Shown piece by piece: positions 1-8,013 of a DNA stretch of 64,000 bases. This stretch comes from Kiritimatiellia bacterium (lineage in GTDB: Bacteria; Verrucomicrobiota; Kiritimatiellia; JAFGHX01), in the NCBI GenBank assembly GCA_016929905.1, contig JAFGHX010000074.1:1-64000 (forward strand), written 5' to 3'. The stretch's first letter is position 1. Each line of letters begins with the position of its first letter. Made by a program: the position numbers and the translations under genes. The notes beneath the pieces were generated by a model. It was not told the origin of the DNA and did no database searches. It saw only the letters and a program-made list of their open reading frames with translations.

Positions 1-2
1 GG

Positions 3-114
3 ACCGTAGGACCGTGGGACCGTGGGACCGTGGGACCGTGGGACCGTGGGACCGTGGGACCGTGGGACCGTGGGACCGTGGGACGGTGGGACGGTGGGAC
101 CGTGGGACGGTGGG
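3..114. repeat. Octamer tandem repeat (14 units of accgtggg)
   Basis: Fourteen contiguous 8-bp units, consensus accgtggg. Unit 1 reads accgtagg and units 11, 12 and 14 read acggtggg; all others are exact. The array reaches the left edge of the window, so its true length is unknown. Because 8 is not a multiple of 3, all three frames of one strand stay open and encode the same eight-residue repeat (WDRGTVGP permutations), which creates spurious ORFs. It lies in the upstream region of the gene starting at 264. Confidence 0.95.
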
Positions 115-196
115 ATTGGAAGGATGGAAGATGGATGGGGCGCAGTTGCGCCGCTGCCCCGCGGGCGGACTCGCGACAGGCGGAGGCCGCGGTGGC

Positions 197-236
197 GTCC
201 GTGCGGGTCCGTGCTCGTCCGTGTGTGTCCGTGTGG
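197..236. repeat. Decamer tandem repeat (4 units, gtccgtgNNN)
   Basis: Four consecutive 10-bp units share the 7-bp core gtccgtg followed by three variable bases (cgg, ctc, tgt, tgg). It ends 14 bp before the Shine-Dalgarno sequence of the next gene, so it would be in or near that gene's leader. Confidence 0.8.
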
Positions 237-263
237 ATTCGACCGACTGGAAGGAGGCGAACG

Positions 264-1181
264 ATGCTGAAGATTGGAGCCATGAGTTACGCGTTGCACG
301 CGCTGGTGCCGGAGGCGGAGCAGACCCCGGAGCGGCTGATCGCACTTGGCGCGGAGTTGGGGCTGGACGGGATTGAGCTGTTCCGGTGGGGCACCACGCC
401 GGAGGAACTCGATCAGGCAAGCGATCTGCGCGCGCTGGCCGACCGGCTGGGCATTGAGATCTACGGGATCGGTTCGGTCATCCGGCTCGGGTACCACGAT
501 GAGCGCTGCAAAGAGACGCAGCGCCAGCTGCATGCCCAGATCGACGCGTGCGCGGCGGTCGGCGGCGGCGAAGTGACGATTCCGGCCATCGACTCGCAGC
601 CCGTGCCGCCCGGCCGGGACCCGGCCGCCGGCGGGATGCCGTTCGGCCGGGCGCTGGGCCCGATGATCGAACAGTTGAAGGAACTTGCCGCACACGCGGC
701 GGAGCGGGCGGTGCGGCTCGCGATTCTGAACCACTGCTACCTGGTCAGCGGGAGCTGGCACCAGGAATGGATTGTGAAGCTGTCGGAGGCGCCGAACGTG
801 GGGGCCTGCTTCGATCCCGGCTGCGGGCTGAGTTATGAATGCGAAGATCCGATTGCCGCCGCCAAGCGCATCGCGCCGTATGCGATCGGCTTTCGGCTTT
901 CCGACGTTGTGCGCCCGGACGACGCGGCCATCATCGCGCGCTTCCGCCAGGAAGGCCAACTGAGCATCTACAAGGCCGCCGACTGGTTCGGGGAGGGCCT
1001 CATCGATCACGCGGGCTGTCTCAAGATTCTGGTGGACGGCGGCTACGACGGATGGCTGACGCTGAAACGTGCGGGGCTGGGGGGCGGGGATCCGCGGGAG
1101 GCCCTGCAGCATGCGCTGAAGCAGATGCGCGCCATGGCCGGCGACTATGCCGTGACGGAGAAGGCAGCCGCGGGTGCGTGA
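264..1181 (+). CDS. Sugar phosphate isomerase/epimerase-like TIM-barrel protein
   Basis: A 305-residue protein of the xylose isomerase-like TIM-barrel superfamily. The N-terminal strand MLKIGAMSYAL, the segment LGLDGIELF (residues 33-41), the NHC and FDPG segments (about 156 and 183) and GYDGWLTL (260-267) follow the barrel strand pattern of this family. Start chosen at 264 because a strong Shine-Dalgarno aaggagg (250-256) sits 7 bases upstream; the frame is open further left only through the tandem repeats. Some family metal ligands are not obvious: the terminal glutamate is replaced in WLTLKRAG, so catalysis is uncertain. It is followed after 1 base by an oxidoreductase gene, a common pairing in sugar or inositol catabolism. 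Substrate unknown. Confidence 0.85.
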   Translation: MLKIGAMSYALHALVPEAEQTPERLIALGAELGLDGIELFRWGTTPEELDQASDLRALADRLGIEIYGIGSVIRLGYHDERCKETQRQLHAQIDACAAVGGGEVTIPAIDSQPVPPGRDPAAGGMPFGRALGPMIEQLKELAAHAAERAVRLAILNHCYLVSGSWHQEWIVKLSEAPNVGACFDPGCGLSYECEDPIAAAKRIAPYAIGFRLSDVVRPDDAAIIARFRQEGQLSIYKAADWFGEGLIDHAGCLKILVDGGYDGWLTLKRAGLGGGDPREALQHALKQMRAMAGDYAVTEKAAAGA

Positions 1182-1182
1182 C

Positions 1183-2190
1183 ATGAACATAGCGGTGATC
1201 GGTACGGGATACATCGGGGTCCAGCACATCAGAGCCGTGGCCACCGAGCCGCGCGCGAACCTGCACACGATCTGCGCGACGGCGCGCAGCAAGGCGCAGG
1301 CCGAGGCGCTGGGCGCCGAGCACGGCGCGGTACGCGTCACGACGGAGTTTCAACGCGTGCTTGACGATGCGACGATCGGTCTCGTCATCATCTGTACGCC
1401 CAACTCCCGGCATGTCGGCCAGGCCGTGGCGGCACTCGACGCGGGCAAACACGTCCTGTGCGAGAAGCCGTTGGCGGTTTCCGTTCCGCAGTGCCGCCGT
1501 ATTGTGGAGGCGGTCCGGCGTTCGGGCCGCACGCTCATGGTCGGGCACGGCGCCCGGTTCAGCAAGATGCACGAAACGATCAAGCAGATCGTCTCCGACG
1601 GACTGCTGGGGGAAGCCTGTTTCGTGGAGAGCGACTACGTGCACGACCTCGGTCCCTTCCTGGCCCTGCCGGGTCACGACTGGTGGCTCGACTCGGAGAA
1701 GGAGGGCCAGTTACCGGTCATCGGCGGCGCGTGTCATCCGCTGGACCTGATGCGTTGGATCGGCGGTGAGATCGTGGCGGTCAGCGCGTTCGGGGCGAAT
1801 CGCAACCTTCCGAGCGCGCCGTGGCACGACACGATTATCGCCAACGTGACGTTCGCTTCCGGCGCGGTCGGCAAGTGTCTGACCTGCTGCGGCGCGAAAG
1901 TGCCCTACGCGCTGAACTTCAGCTACTACGGCACGAAGGGCACGGTGAAGAACGACCGGATTTTCCTCGACGGCATACCGAACGTCGCCGATTTCATGCA
2001 GTTGCCCGTTGAGGTGCGCCGGGAAGATCACAAGTGCGGGATCGAGCTGGCGCACTTGCTGGATTGCATTGAGTCGGGCGCCGAACCTAGAATCAACGCC
2101 GTGGACGGGGCGCGCTCGGTGGCCGTATGCTGCGCGGTGACGGAGTCGCTGGAATCGGGCGGGCCGGTCGGCGTGGAGTTGGAGTTCTAG
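1183..2190 (+). CDS. Gfo/Idh/MocA family oxidoreductase
   Basis: A 335-residue NAD(P)-dependent dehydrogenase-like protein. The Rossmann dinucleotide motif GTGYIG is at residues 7-12, the family signature CEKPLA at 93-98, and the putative catalytic histidine follows in GGACHPLD (H185). The start ATG lies one base after the upstream stop; a GTG nine bases earlier is in frame but would overlap the preceding gene. Translation is probably coupled to the isomerase-like gene, and the two likely act on the same sugar-derived substrate, which cannot be named. A perfect 7-bp hairpin at 2216-2238 follows the stop. Confidence 0.9.
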   Translation: MNIAVIGTGYIGVQHIRAVATEPRANLHTICATARSKAQAEALGAEHGAVRVTTEFQRVLDDATIGLVIICTPNSRHVGQAVAALDAGKHVLCEKPLAVSVPQCRRIVEAVRRSGRTLMVGHGARFSKMHETIKQIVSDGLLGEACFVESDYVHDLGPFLALPGHDWWLDSEKEGQLPVIGGACHPLDLMRWIGGEIVAVSAFGANRNLPSAPWHDTIIANVTFASGAVGKCLTCCGAKVPYALNFSYYGTKGTVKNDRIFLDGIPNVADFMQLPVEVRREDHKCGIELAHLLDCIESGAEPRINAVDGARSVAVCCAVTESLESGGPVGVELEF

Positions 2191-2215
2191 TCGGGTACGG
2201 CTTTCACTCTTGTTC

Positions 2216-2238
2216 CCCCACGCCTCGAGGTCGTGGGG
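2216..2238 (+). terminator. Hairpin after the oxidoreductase gene
   Basis: Arms CCCCACG (2216-2222) and CGTGGGG (2232-2238) enclose a 9-base loop that itself contains CTCGAG. It starts 26 bases after the stop codon of the oxidoreductase gene. No U-tract follows, so a terminator role is only suggested by position. Confidence 0.35.
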
Positions 2239-2263
2239 CCGCATACGGGCGGGACGATGAAAT

Positions 2264-2614
2264 GACGGGCAGCGGCCGAGGTGATCGGGGCGGAGAGCCA
2301 GGTGCTCCCGATCCCGAACGGCGGGATCGAACCGAACCTCCTCTATCGCGCCATGTTCATCCGGCTGATCCGCGAGTTCAAGCCGGCCCTCATCCTGACG
2401 CACCGGCCGAACAGCTATCATCCGGATCACCGGTACACGTCGCTACTGGTACAGGACTCCAGCTTCGTGGTGACCGTGCCCGACAATTGCCCCGAAGTGC
2501 CGGCGCTGAGGCACAACCCGACGGTCCTGTACATGTGCCGAGGCTTTCGAGCTGTGTGAATACGGCGGCAAGCTGAGCGACGAAAAGGCCGAGCGGCTGT
2601 TCGGGGGGCTGTGA
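2264..2614 (+). pseudogene. Remnant of a PIG-L/LmbE family deacetylase
   Basis: Two frames carry recognisable pieces of an N-acetylglucosaminyl deacetylase-like protein. The first (to about 2540) contains VIGAESQVLPIPNGGIEPN, LIREFKPALILTHRPNSYHP and a DHRYTS segment, matching the central PIG-L region with its HPDH metal site. The second (about 2540-2614) reads EAFELCEYGGKLSDEKAERL and ends at TGA, matching the family C-terminus. A frameshift with loss of the intervening part separates them. The N-terminal AHPDD metal-binding segment is absent, an in-frame TGA lies at 2261-2263, and about 110 codons remain of a usual 230-290. It is therefore a decayed gene. Confidence 0.8.
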
Positions 2615-2675
2615 CGAGGGGCGAACCCGCCGCCGCCGCGTGAGCCGTTCTTTCGGGCGCGCCCGAATTCCCCGT

Positions 2676-2703
2676 TTGACACCGCGCGACGGTCTGCTAC
2701 TGT
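2676..2703 (+). promoter_or_regulatory. Candidate sigma70 promoter for sulfatase 1
   Basis: TTGACA (2676-2681), a 16-bp spacer and TACTGT (2698-2703) preceded by TGC, an extended -10. It points at the sulfatase gene starting at 2781. Read by eye; not tested. Confidence 0.5.
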
Positions 2704-2715
2704 GAGGCGACCTGC

Positions 2716-2739
2716 AACGCCCGCCTCGGCGCGGGCGTT
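2716..2739 (+). terminator. Strong GC hairpin with T-rich tail in the sulfatase 1 leader
   Basis: Perfect 9-bp arms AACGCCCGC and GCGGGCGTT around the loop CTCGGC, followed by ttcttctt. By shape this is an intrinsic terminator. If the promoter at 2676-2703 is real, the hairpin begins about 6 bases after the start of transcription and 41 bases before the sulfatase ATG, so it could be an attenuator or a 5-prime stabilising stem. Otherwise it ends transcription from the upstream region. Confidence 0.6.
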
Positions 2740-2780
2740 TCTTCTTGATGACTGAACCCGTCAGCGGGGGATCGTGAACC

Positions 2781-4337
2781 ATGAACGAGACTGCGGACAG
2801 CCGCCCGAACATCTTGATATTCCTTGTCGACGAGGTGCAGCAGGACGTCACGTTGCCGGCGCACCCGTGCCGGATGCCCGTGCTCAAGGCGTTCGCGCAG
2901 GACGGGGTCGCGTTCACCAGCACGTTCTGCCCGTCGCCGCACTGCTGTCCCTCGCGCGCCACGGTGATGACGGGGCTCTACCCCACACGCCACGGCGTGT
3001 TCAACAACGTGAACACGCGCACCGCGTTCCAGCGCGGGCTGAACCCGGGCGTGAAGCTCTTCTCGGAGTACCTGAAGGGGGCGGGGTATCATCTGGCCTA
3101 CGCGGGCAAGTGGCACGTGAGCGATGAGGACACGCCGGGCGACCGCGGCTGGGAGGAGTTGACGCCGTTCAGGAAGCACTGGCTCTCGCGCAGTCTGGCG
3201 GATTGGGACAAGCGGGCGGCGGAACCGGAGCCGGCGGCCGAGCCGCGCGGGGACGGGACGATCCTCCGAACCGGCTGGGGGAACGTGAGCTCGCGCGGCA
3301 CGGTGGACGACGCGCCCGACGCGTACGAGCAGTCGCGCTGGTATCAGGGGGCCGTGCTGCCGGGCATCCGGGCGCTGCCGGATCTGGCGAGACGCGGCGG
3401 GCCGTGGTGTCTGTGCATCAGCACGGACCTCGACCATCAGAACAGCGTGCCGAGAGCGTTTGCCGACCTGTACGACCCCGCGCCGGTCGAACTGCCCGCC
3501 AGTTTCCACGACCTGATGCGGGACAAGCCGCGCGTGTACGAGCGGATGCGGCATCATCTCTGGGGCCAGCTCACCGAAGCCGAGGTGCGCAGGGGGATGG
3601 CGCACTACTGGGCCTTGTGCTCGCTGCAGGACCGCTACTTCGAGGAGATTCTGGCCGCGCTCGAGCAGACCGGCCAGGCCCGAAACACGCTCGTGGTGTT
3701 CGTCGGCGACCACGGCGACTGCAACTACGCGCACGGGCTGTGCAACATGGGCATTCACGCCTTCCGCGAGTCGTATCACGTGCCCTGTATCATGCGGTGG
3801 CCGGACGGGATCCGGAACCCCGGCCGTGCGGTGGACGAGTTTGTCTCGCTTGCGGACCTCGCACCCACCTTCCTGGCACTGGCCGGCACCGAGCCGAAGG
3901 AACGGCTGACGGGCCGCAGCCTCCTTGCGTTCCTGCGCGGTGAGCCGACGCCGGCGGACTGGCCGGACGCGTGGTACTCGCAAACGAAGGGCAACGAGGT
4001 GTACTACACGCAGCGCGTTGTTCAGACTCGGAAGTGGAAATACGTGGCGAACTGGTTCGACTTCGACGAGCTGTATGACCTGGAGAACGACCCGCACGAG
4101 CTGACGAATCTGGCGTTCCCGACCGACGCCGCGCGGGCGACATCCAACACCGGCGAGTCGGGCACGAGCGGCATGTTCATGGCATGGCCCCCACTGTCGC
4201 CGGAACTGGATGCGGTCCGGCGCGAGCTGCTGGCGAAGATGTGGCGCTTCGCGAGGCGGGAGGAAGACATCATCTTCAACGCCTATCCTCCCGTCGCGCT
4301 GGCGGCGTACGGCCCCCTGATCGGCCTGCGCGGCTGA
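2781..4337 (+). CDS. Formylglycine-dependent sulfatase 1
   Basis: A 518-residue sulfatase of the alkaline phosphatase superfamily. The N-terminal PNILIFLVDE carries the first metal-binding aspartate. The activation motif is C55-C56-P57-S58-R59 inside SPHCCPSRATVMTGL, with C55 as the residue converted to formylglycine. The second metal site GDHGD is near residue 308. No clear signal peptide is seen, so location is uncertain. Close in pattern to the sulfatase at 35951 (same PHCCP-x-R motif and similar length), suggesting paralogs acting on sulfated glycans or other sulfate esters. No maturase (anSME or FGE) gene is in the window. The stop codon forms the loop of a perfect hairpin. Confidence 0.93.
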   Translation: MNETADSRPNILIFLVDEVQQDVTLPAHPCRMPVLKAFAQDGVAFTSTFCPSPHCCPSRATVMTGLYPTRHGVFNNVNTRTAFQRGLNPGVKLFSEYLKGAGYHLAYAGKWHVSDEDTPGDRGWEELTPFRKHWLSRSLADWDKRAAEPEPAAEPRGDGTILRTGWGNVSSRGTVDDAPDAYEQSRWYQGAVLPGIRALPDLARRGGPWCLCISTDLDHQNSVPRAFADLYDPAPVELPASFHDLMRDKPRVYERMRHHLWGQLTEAEVRRGMAHYWALCSLQDRYFEEILAALEQTGQARNTLVVFVGDHGDCNYAHGLCNMGIHAFRESYHVPCIMRWPDGIRNPGRAVDEFVSLADLAPTFLALAGTEPKERLTGRSLLAFLRGEPTPADWPDAWYSQTKGNEVYYTQRVVQTRKWKYVANWFDFDELYDLENDPHELTNLAFPTDAARATSNTGESGTSGMFMAWPPLSPELDAVRRELLAKMWRFARREEDIIFNAYPPVALAAYGPLIGLRG

Positions 4338-4344
4338 GCCGCGC
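4328..4344 (+). terminator. Hairpin with the sulfatase stop codon as its loop
   Basis: GCGCGGC (4328-4334) and GCCGCGC (4338-4344) pair perfectly around a 3-base loop that is exactly the TGA stop codon. No U-tract. It could slow termination or protect the 3-prime end. Confidence 0.4.
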
Positions 4345-4365
4345 GTGCCCGTGCGCGGATTCGCC

Positions 4366-4394
4366 TTGACCCCCCGCTTGATCTTGGTCAGGAT
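4366..4394 (+). promoter_or_regulatory. Weak candidate promoter for glyQS
   Basis: TTGACC (4366-4371), 17-bp spacer, then CAGGAT (4389-4394). The -10 match is poor. If used, transcription would start at about 4400, giving an almost leaderless glycyl-tRNA synthetase message. Confidence 0.3.
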
Positions 4395-4403
4395 TCCCGC
4401 GTG

Positions 4404-5843
4404 ATGAAAACAACAAAGGGCAACGGGGGTGGGGTGTCTCTGGAAACGCTGGCCTCGCTGTGCAAGCGGCGCGGGTTCATCTTCCAGAGTTCGGAGATAT
4501 ACGGCGGGATCAACGGGTTCTGGGACTACGGGCCGCTGGGCTGCGAGCTGAAACGGAACATTCGGGACGCGTGGTGGCGCGACGTTGTGCTGTGCCGCGA
4601 GGATGTCGTGGGGTTGGACGCCTCGATCATCATGCATCCGCGGGTCTGGGAGGCGTCGGGGCATGTCGGCGGGTTCGCCGATCCGATGGTCGACTGCCGC
4701 GCGTGCAAGAAGCGGTACAAGGCCGACCAGCTTTGCGAGGAGCAGGGCGCGAAGCTGGTGCGGACGGAGACCGGGTTTGCATTGCCCGATGGCGTCACAT
4801 GCACGGCGTGCGGCTCGAAGGATCTGACCGAGCCGCGTGCCTTCAACCTGATGTTCAAGACCTATGTCGGGCCGGTCGAGGAGGCGTCCGCCGCCGCCTA
4901 CCTGCGTCCGGAGACGGCGCAGGGGATCTTCGCCCAGTTTGCCAACGTGCTGGCGGTTTCGCGGCAGAAGGTGCCGTTCGGCATCGCGCAGATCGGGAAG
5001 GCGTTCCGCAATGAAATCAACCCGCGCAACTACACGTTCCGTTCGCGCGAGTTCGAGCAGATGGAGCTGGAATTCTTCGTCAAACCCGGTACGGACAAGG
5101 AGTGGCACGACTACTGGGTGAAGGAACGGCTGGCGTGGTATGAGGCGATCGGGTTGCCGAAAGCCAGCCTGCAGCCGTACGTCTACAGCTCGGACGAACT
5201 GGCGCACTATGCGAGCGCCTGTGTCGATGTGACCTACCGTTTCCCGTTCGGCCAGCAGGAATTGGAGGGCATCGCCGCACGCGGCGGGTTCGATCTGGGC
5301 CAGCACCAGCAGTTCAGCGGCAAGTCGATGGAGTACTTCGACCAGGAGACGAACGAGAAGTTCGTTCCGCACGTTGTGGAGCCGTCGGCCGGCGTGGACC
5401 GTATCGCGCTGGCGCTGCTGTGCGAGGCTTACGGCGAGGAATGGGTCCCGAAGGCGGGCGTGGAGGGCGGGCCGATGGCGGCGGAGCCGGGCCGGGAGCC
5501 GCCGGACGGCTATGAGGCGCGAACGGTCATGAAGTTCCACCCGCGGATGGCGCCGATCAAAGTCGCGGTCTTTCCGCTGTTGAAGAACAAGCCGCCGCTC
5601 GTCGAGAAGGCGCGCGAATACCACGATGTGCTCCGGCGCCGTTGGCCGGCGTTCTGGGACCAGGTCGGCGCGATCGGCAGGCGGTACCGCCGCCAGGACG
5701 AAGCGGGGACTCCGTTCGGCGTGACGGTCGACTTCCAGACGCTGGAGGACGGGACGGCGACGTTGCGCGATCGCGATACGATGCGGCAGGAGCGGCTTGA
5801 TCTCGACGGGTTGGTGGCGAAACTCGGCGCGGCGCTCGGGTGA
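4404..5843 (+). CDS. glyQS: Glycyl-tRNA synthetase, eukaryotic/archaeal (alpha2) type
   Basis: A 479-residue class II aminoacyl-tRNA synthetase that charges tRNA-Gly in the cytoplasm. The N-terminal segment CKRRGFIFQSSEIYGGINGF and DYGPLG are characteristic of single-chain GlyRS. Motif 2 (FRNEINPRN, YTFRSREFEQMELEFF) and a motif 3-like VEPSAGVDRIALALL follow in order, then the C-terminal anticodon-binding domain (from about APIKVAVFPLL). A cysteine cluster (C-RACKKR ... CTACG) around residues 98-137 looks like the insertion zinc site. A GTG at 4401 is immediately before the chosen ATG; either may be used. The bacterial alpha/beta GlyRS is not in the window. Confidence 0.95.
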   Translation: MKTTKGNGGGVSLETLASLCKRRGFIFQSSEIYGGINGFWDYGPLGCELKRNIRDAWWRDVVLCREDVVGLDASIIMHPRVWEASGHVGGFADPMVDCRACKKRYKADQLCEEQGAKLVRTETGFALPDGVTCTACGSKDLTEPRAFNLMFKTYVGPVEEASAAAYLRPETAQGIFAQFANVLAVSRQKVPFGIAQIGKAFRNEINPRNYTFRSREFEQMELEFFVKPGTDKEWHDYWVKERLAWYEAIGLPKASLQPYVYSSDELAHYASACVDVTYRFPFGQQELEGIAARGGFDLGQHQQFSGKSMEYFDQETNEKFVPHVVEPSAGVDRIALALLCEAYGEEWVPKAGVEGGPMAAEPGREPPDGYEARTVMKFHPRMAPIKVAVFPLLKNKPPLVEKAREYHDVLRRRWPAFWDQVGAIGRRYRRQDEAGTPFGVTVDFQTLEDGTATLRDRDTMRQERLDLDGLVAKLGAALG

Positions 5844-5899
5844 AGCGGCGTACGGGGCGGAGCTGAATCCGTACATGCGAGAGCGGAAAGCCGGTACGA

Positions 5900-6676
5900 A
5901 TGGACATCAAACACTTGCTCGAACGGGTGGAGGCCGGGGCGCTTTCGGCGGAGCAGGCGTTGAGCCTGCTCGGGGAAGGCGAGGAACTCGATATCGGGTT
6001 TGCCAAGATCGACATCGACCGCCACCGGCGGCGCGGTCTGCCGGAGGTGATTTACTGTCCCGGCAAAACGGCGGAACAGGTGGTCCGAATCATGGGCGCG
6101 ATGCGGGAGAAGGGGCAGAACGTACTCGCGACCCGTGCCACGCCGGAACTCTTCGAGCAGGTGCGGGCCGCGTATCGCGGCGCCGTCTACCACGAGCAGG
6201 CGCGGGCGATCACGCTCGACGTACAGGACCGGCCGGCGCCCGCCGGTCTTGTCGCGGTCGTCAGCGCGGGGACGTCGGATATCCCGGTGGCCGAGGAAGC
6301 CGCGCTGGTCGCCGAGCGTATGGGAGCCCGAGTTGAACGCATCTACGACGTGGGCGTAGCCGGCCTGCACCGGCTGATCAAGCACCTGGACCTGTTGCGT
6401 GGTGCGCGGGCCGTCGTGGTCGTGGCCGGTATGGAAGGCGCTTTGCCCTCCGTCGTCGGCGGACTGGTCGCCCGTCCCGTGATTGCGGTGCCGACCAGCA
6501 TCGGCTACGGGACCGGCATGAAGGGCGTGGCGCCGCTGCTGGCCATGTTGAACTCCTGCGTGCCCGGTATTTCGGTGGTGAACATAGACAACGGGTTCGG
6601 CGCCGGCGTGGCGGCGGCCATGATCAACAGGGTGGGGGATCGGCCGGAGCCGGGAAGTCGGAAGTCGAAGGCATGA
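5900..6676 (+). CDS. larB: Nickel-pincer cofactor biosynthesis protein LarB
   Basis: A 258-residue protein matching LarB, the PurE-like carboxylase/hydrolase that carboxylates nicotinic acid adenine dinucleotide in the first step of nickel-pincer nucleotide synthesis. Seen: N-terminal LLERVEAGALSAEQAL, the segment DRHRRRGLPEVIYCPGKTA, and the PurE-like core with VSAGTSDIPVAEEA and VAGMEGALPSVVGGLV. Start at the only reasonable ATG; the Shine-Dalgarno is weak. It overlaps larC by 4 bases (ATGA), so the two are translationally coupled. Confidence 0.95.
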   Translation: MDIKHLLERVEAGALSAEQALSLLGEGEELDIGFAKIDIDRHRRRGLPEVIYCPGKTAEQVVRIMGAMREKGQNVLATRATPELFEQVRAAYRGAVYHEQARAITLDVQDRPAPAGLVAVVSAGTSDIPVAEEAALVAERMGARVERIYDVGVAGLHRLIKHLDLLRGARAVVVVAGMEGALPSVVGGLVARPVIAVPTSIGYGTGMKGVAPLLAMLNSCVPGISVVNIDNGFGAGVAAAMINRVGDRPEPGSRKSKA

Positions 6677-8013
6677 AGATCCTTCAGTTCGACAGCGTGG
6701 GCGGGGCGAGCGGGGATATGGTGCTGGGCGCCCTCATCGACCTGGGCGCAAGCCGCGACAGGCTGCAGGCCCAGCTCGAGAGCCTTGGTGTCGGTGCGTT
6801 CCGGATCGAGGCCGCTCCCTTTTCGGATCACGGACTGCACGGCGTGCAGGTGTGCGTCCGCGTGGGCGGCGACCCGCCGGCCGGCGGCGCGGCCCGCGCT
6901 CACGATCACGCACATGATCATAATCACGCACATGATCATGCTCATGCTCATGCTCACGCTCACGCTCACGACACCGACGGCGGGCACGGCCACGCGCACG
7001 GCGAGCCGGCGCACGGCGGGGAGCGGGACTTCGCCGCCATTCGCGAACTCATCCGAAAGAGCGCGCTGACCGATACGGTGCAGGCGTCCAGCCTGCGGGT
7101 CTTTCGCCGTTTGGCCGAGGCGGAAGCCGGCGTGCACCACACGACGCCGGAGGCGGTTCACTTTCACGAGGTCGGCGCGGTGGATTCCATCGTCGACATC
7201 GTCGGCAGTTGCCTGGCGCTGGACGCGCTGCACGTCGAGGCCGTCGTCGTTCGGCCGCTGCCGCTCGGGAGCGGGACGGCACGGTGCCGGCACGGTGTTC
7301 TGCCGGTACCCGTGCCGGCGACGGTGGAACTGCTGAAGGGGTTTCCCGTTGTCCAGACGGACGAACCGCACGAACTGGTCACGCCGACCGGAGCGGCCTT
7401 GCTCTCGACCTGGCGTTCGATGGACGCGGTGCCGGCGCGCAGCCGCATGACGGCCGTCGGCCACGGGTTCGGGCACCGTGCGCTTCGGGACAGGCCGAAT
7501 CTGCTGCGGGCGATCCTCTTTGAGAGCCGGGAGACGGCGCCGGGCGAGGCGCCGGACGAATGTCTCGTGCTGGAATGCAATGTGGACGACACCGTCCCCG
7601 AATTGTTCGGGAACGTGACGGAGAAGCTTCTGAAGGCCGGGGCCCTGGACGTGTTCGTCACGCCCATCCAGATGAAGAAACAGCGGCCGGGCGTGCTGCT
7701 GACCGCCCTGTGCGGCGCGTCGGAGCGCGAGGCCCTGCTCGACCTGATCTTTCGAGGCACCACGACATTCGGCGTGCGGGAATACCCGGCGAGGCGGACG
7801 ACGCTGGCGCGTGACGTCGCGTCGGTGGACACCCCCTACGGTGCGGTCCGGGTCAAGATCGGCCGGTGGCGGGGCCGCGTCATCACGCGTTCGCCGGAGT
7901 ACGACGATTGTGTGGCACTGGCGGAAGCGAAACACGTTGCCGTCCGGGCCGTCTATGAAGCGGCTGCGCATGCCGCGGCCGGCCTGAACGCTGAGAGCGG
8001 GAGCGCGCCATGA
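6673..8013 (+). CDS. larC: Nickel insertion protein LarC with His-rich loop
   Basis: A 446-residue LarC, the CTP-dependent cyclometallase that inserts nickel into the pincer nucleotide. N-terminal MKILQFDSVGGASGDMVLGA is the family signature; HFHEVGAVDSIVDIVG and the C-terminal ECNVDDTVPELFG follow. Residues about 78-118 form a strongly histidine-rich stretch (repeated HDHAH and HAHAH units), a likely nickel-binding or storage loop; its codons create a short locally repetitive DNA tract near 6900-6970. Start overlaps larB by 4 bases, and its stop overlaps the speA ATG by 4 bases. LarE (sulfur insertion) and a LarA-type user enzyme are not in the window. Confidence 0.95.
   Translation: MKILQFDSVGGASGDMVLGALIDLGASRDRLQAQLESLGVGAFRIEAAPFSDHGLHGVQVCVRVGGDPPAGGAARAHDHAHDHNHAHDHAHAHAHAHAHDTDGGHGHAHGEPAHGGERDFAAIRELIRKSALTDTVQASSLRVFRRLAEAEAGVHHTTPEAVHFHEVGAVDSIVDIVGSCLALDALHVEAVVVRPLPLGSGTARCRHGVLPVPVPATVELLKGFPVVQTDEPHELVTPTGAALLSTWRSMDAVPARSRMTAVGHGFGHRALRDRPNLLRAILFESRETAPGEAPDECLVLECNVDDTVPELFGNVTEKLLKAGALDVFVTPIQMKKQRPGVLLTALCGASEREALLDLIFRGTTTFGVREYPARRTTLARDVASVDTPYGAVRVKIGRWRGRVITRSPEYDDCVALAEAKHVAVRAVYEAAAHAAAGLNAESGSAP

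Noticed and set aside
30..263. ORFs with WDRGTVGP peptide repeats at the left edge
   Set aside because: Product of the 8-bp tandem repeat, which is open in all three frames of one strand; no start or ribosome site supports coding.
2697..5876. A 1059-codon - strand ORF across sulfatase 1 and glyQS
   Set aside because: Antisense shadow of two clear genes; arginine-rich composition and no recognisable domain.
6898..6972. Possible non-coding tandem repeat inside larC
   Set aside because: The repetitive DNA encodes the histidine-rich loop in frame with conserved larC sequence on both sides.
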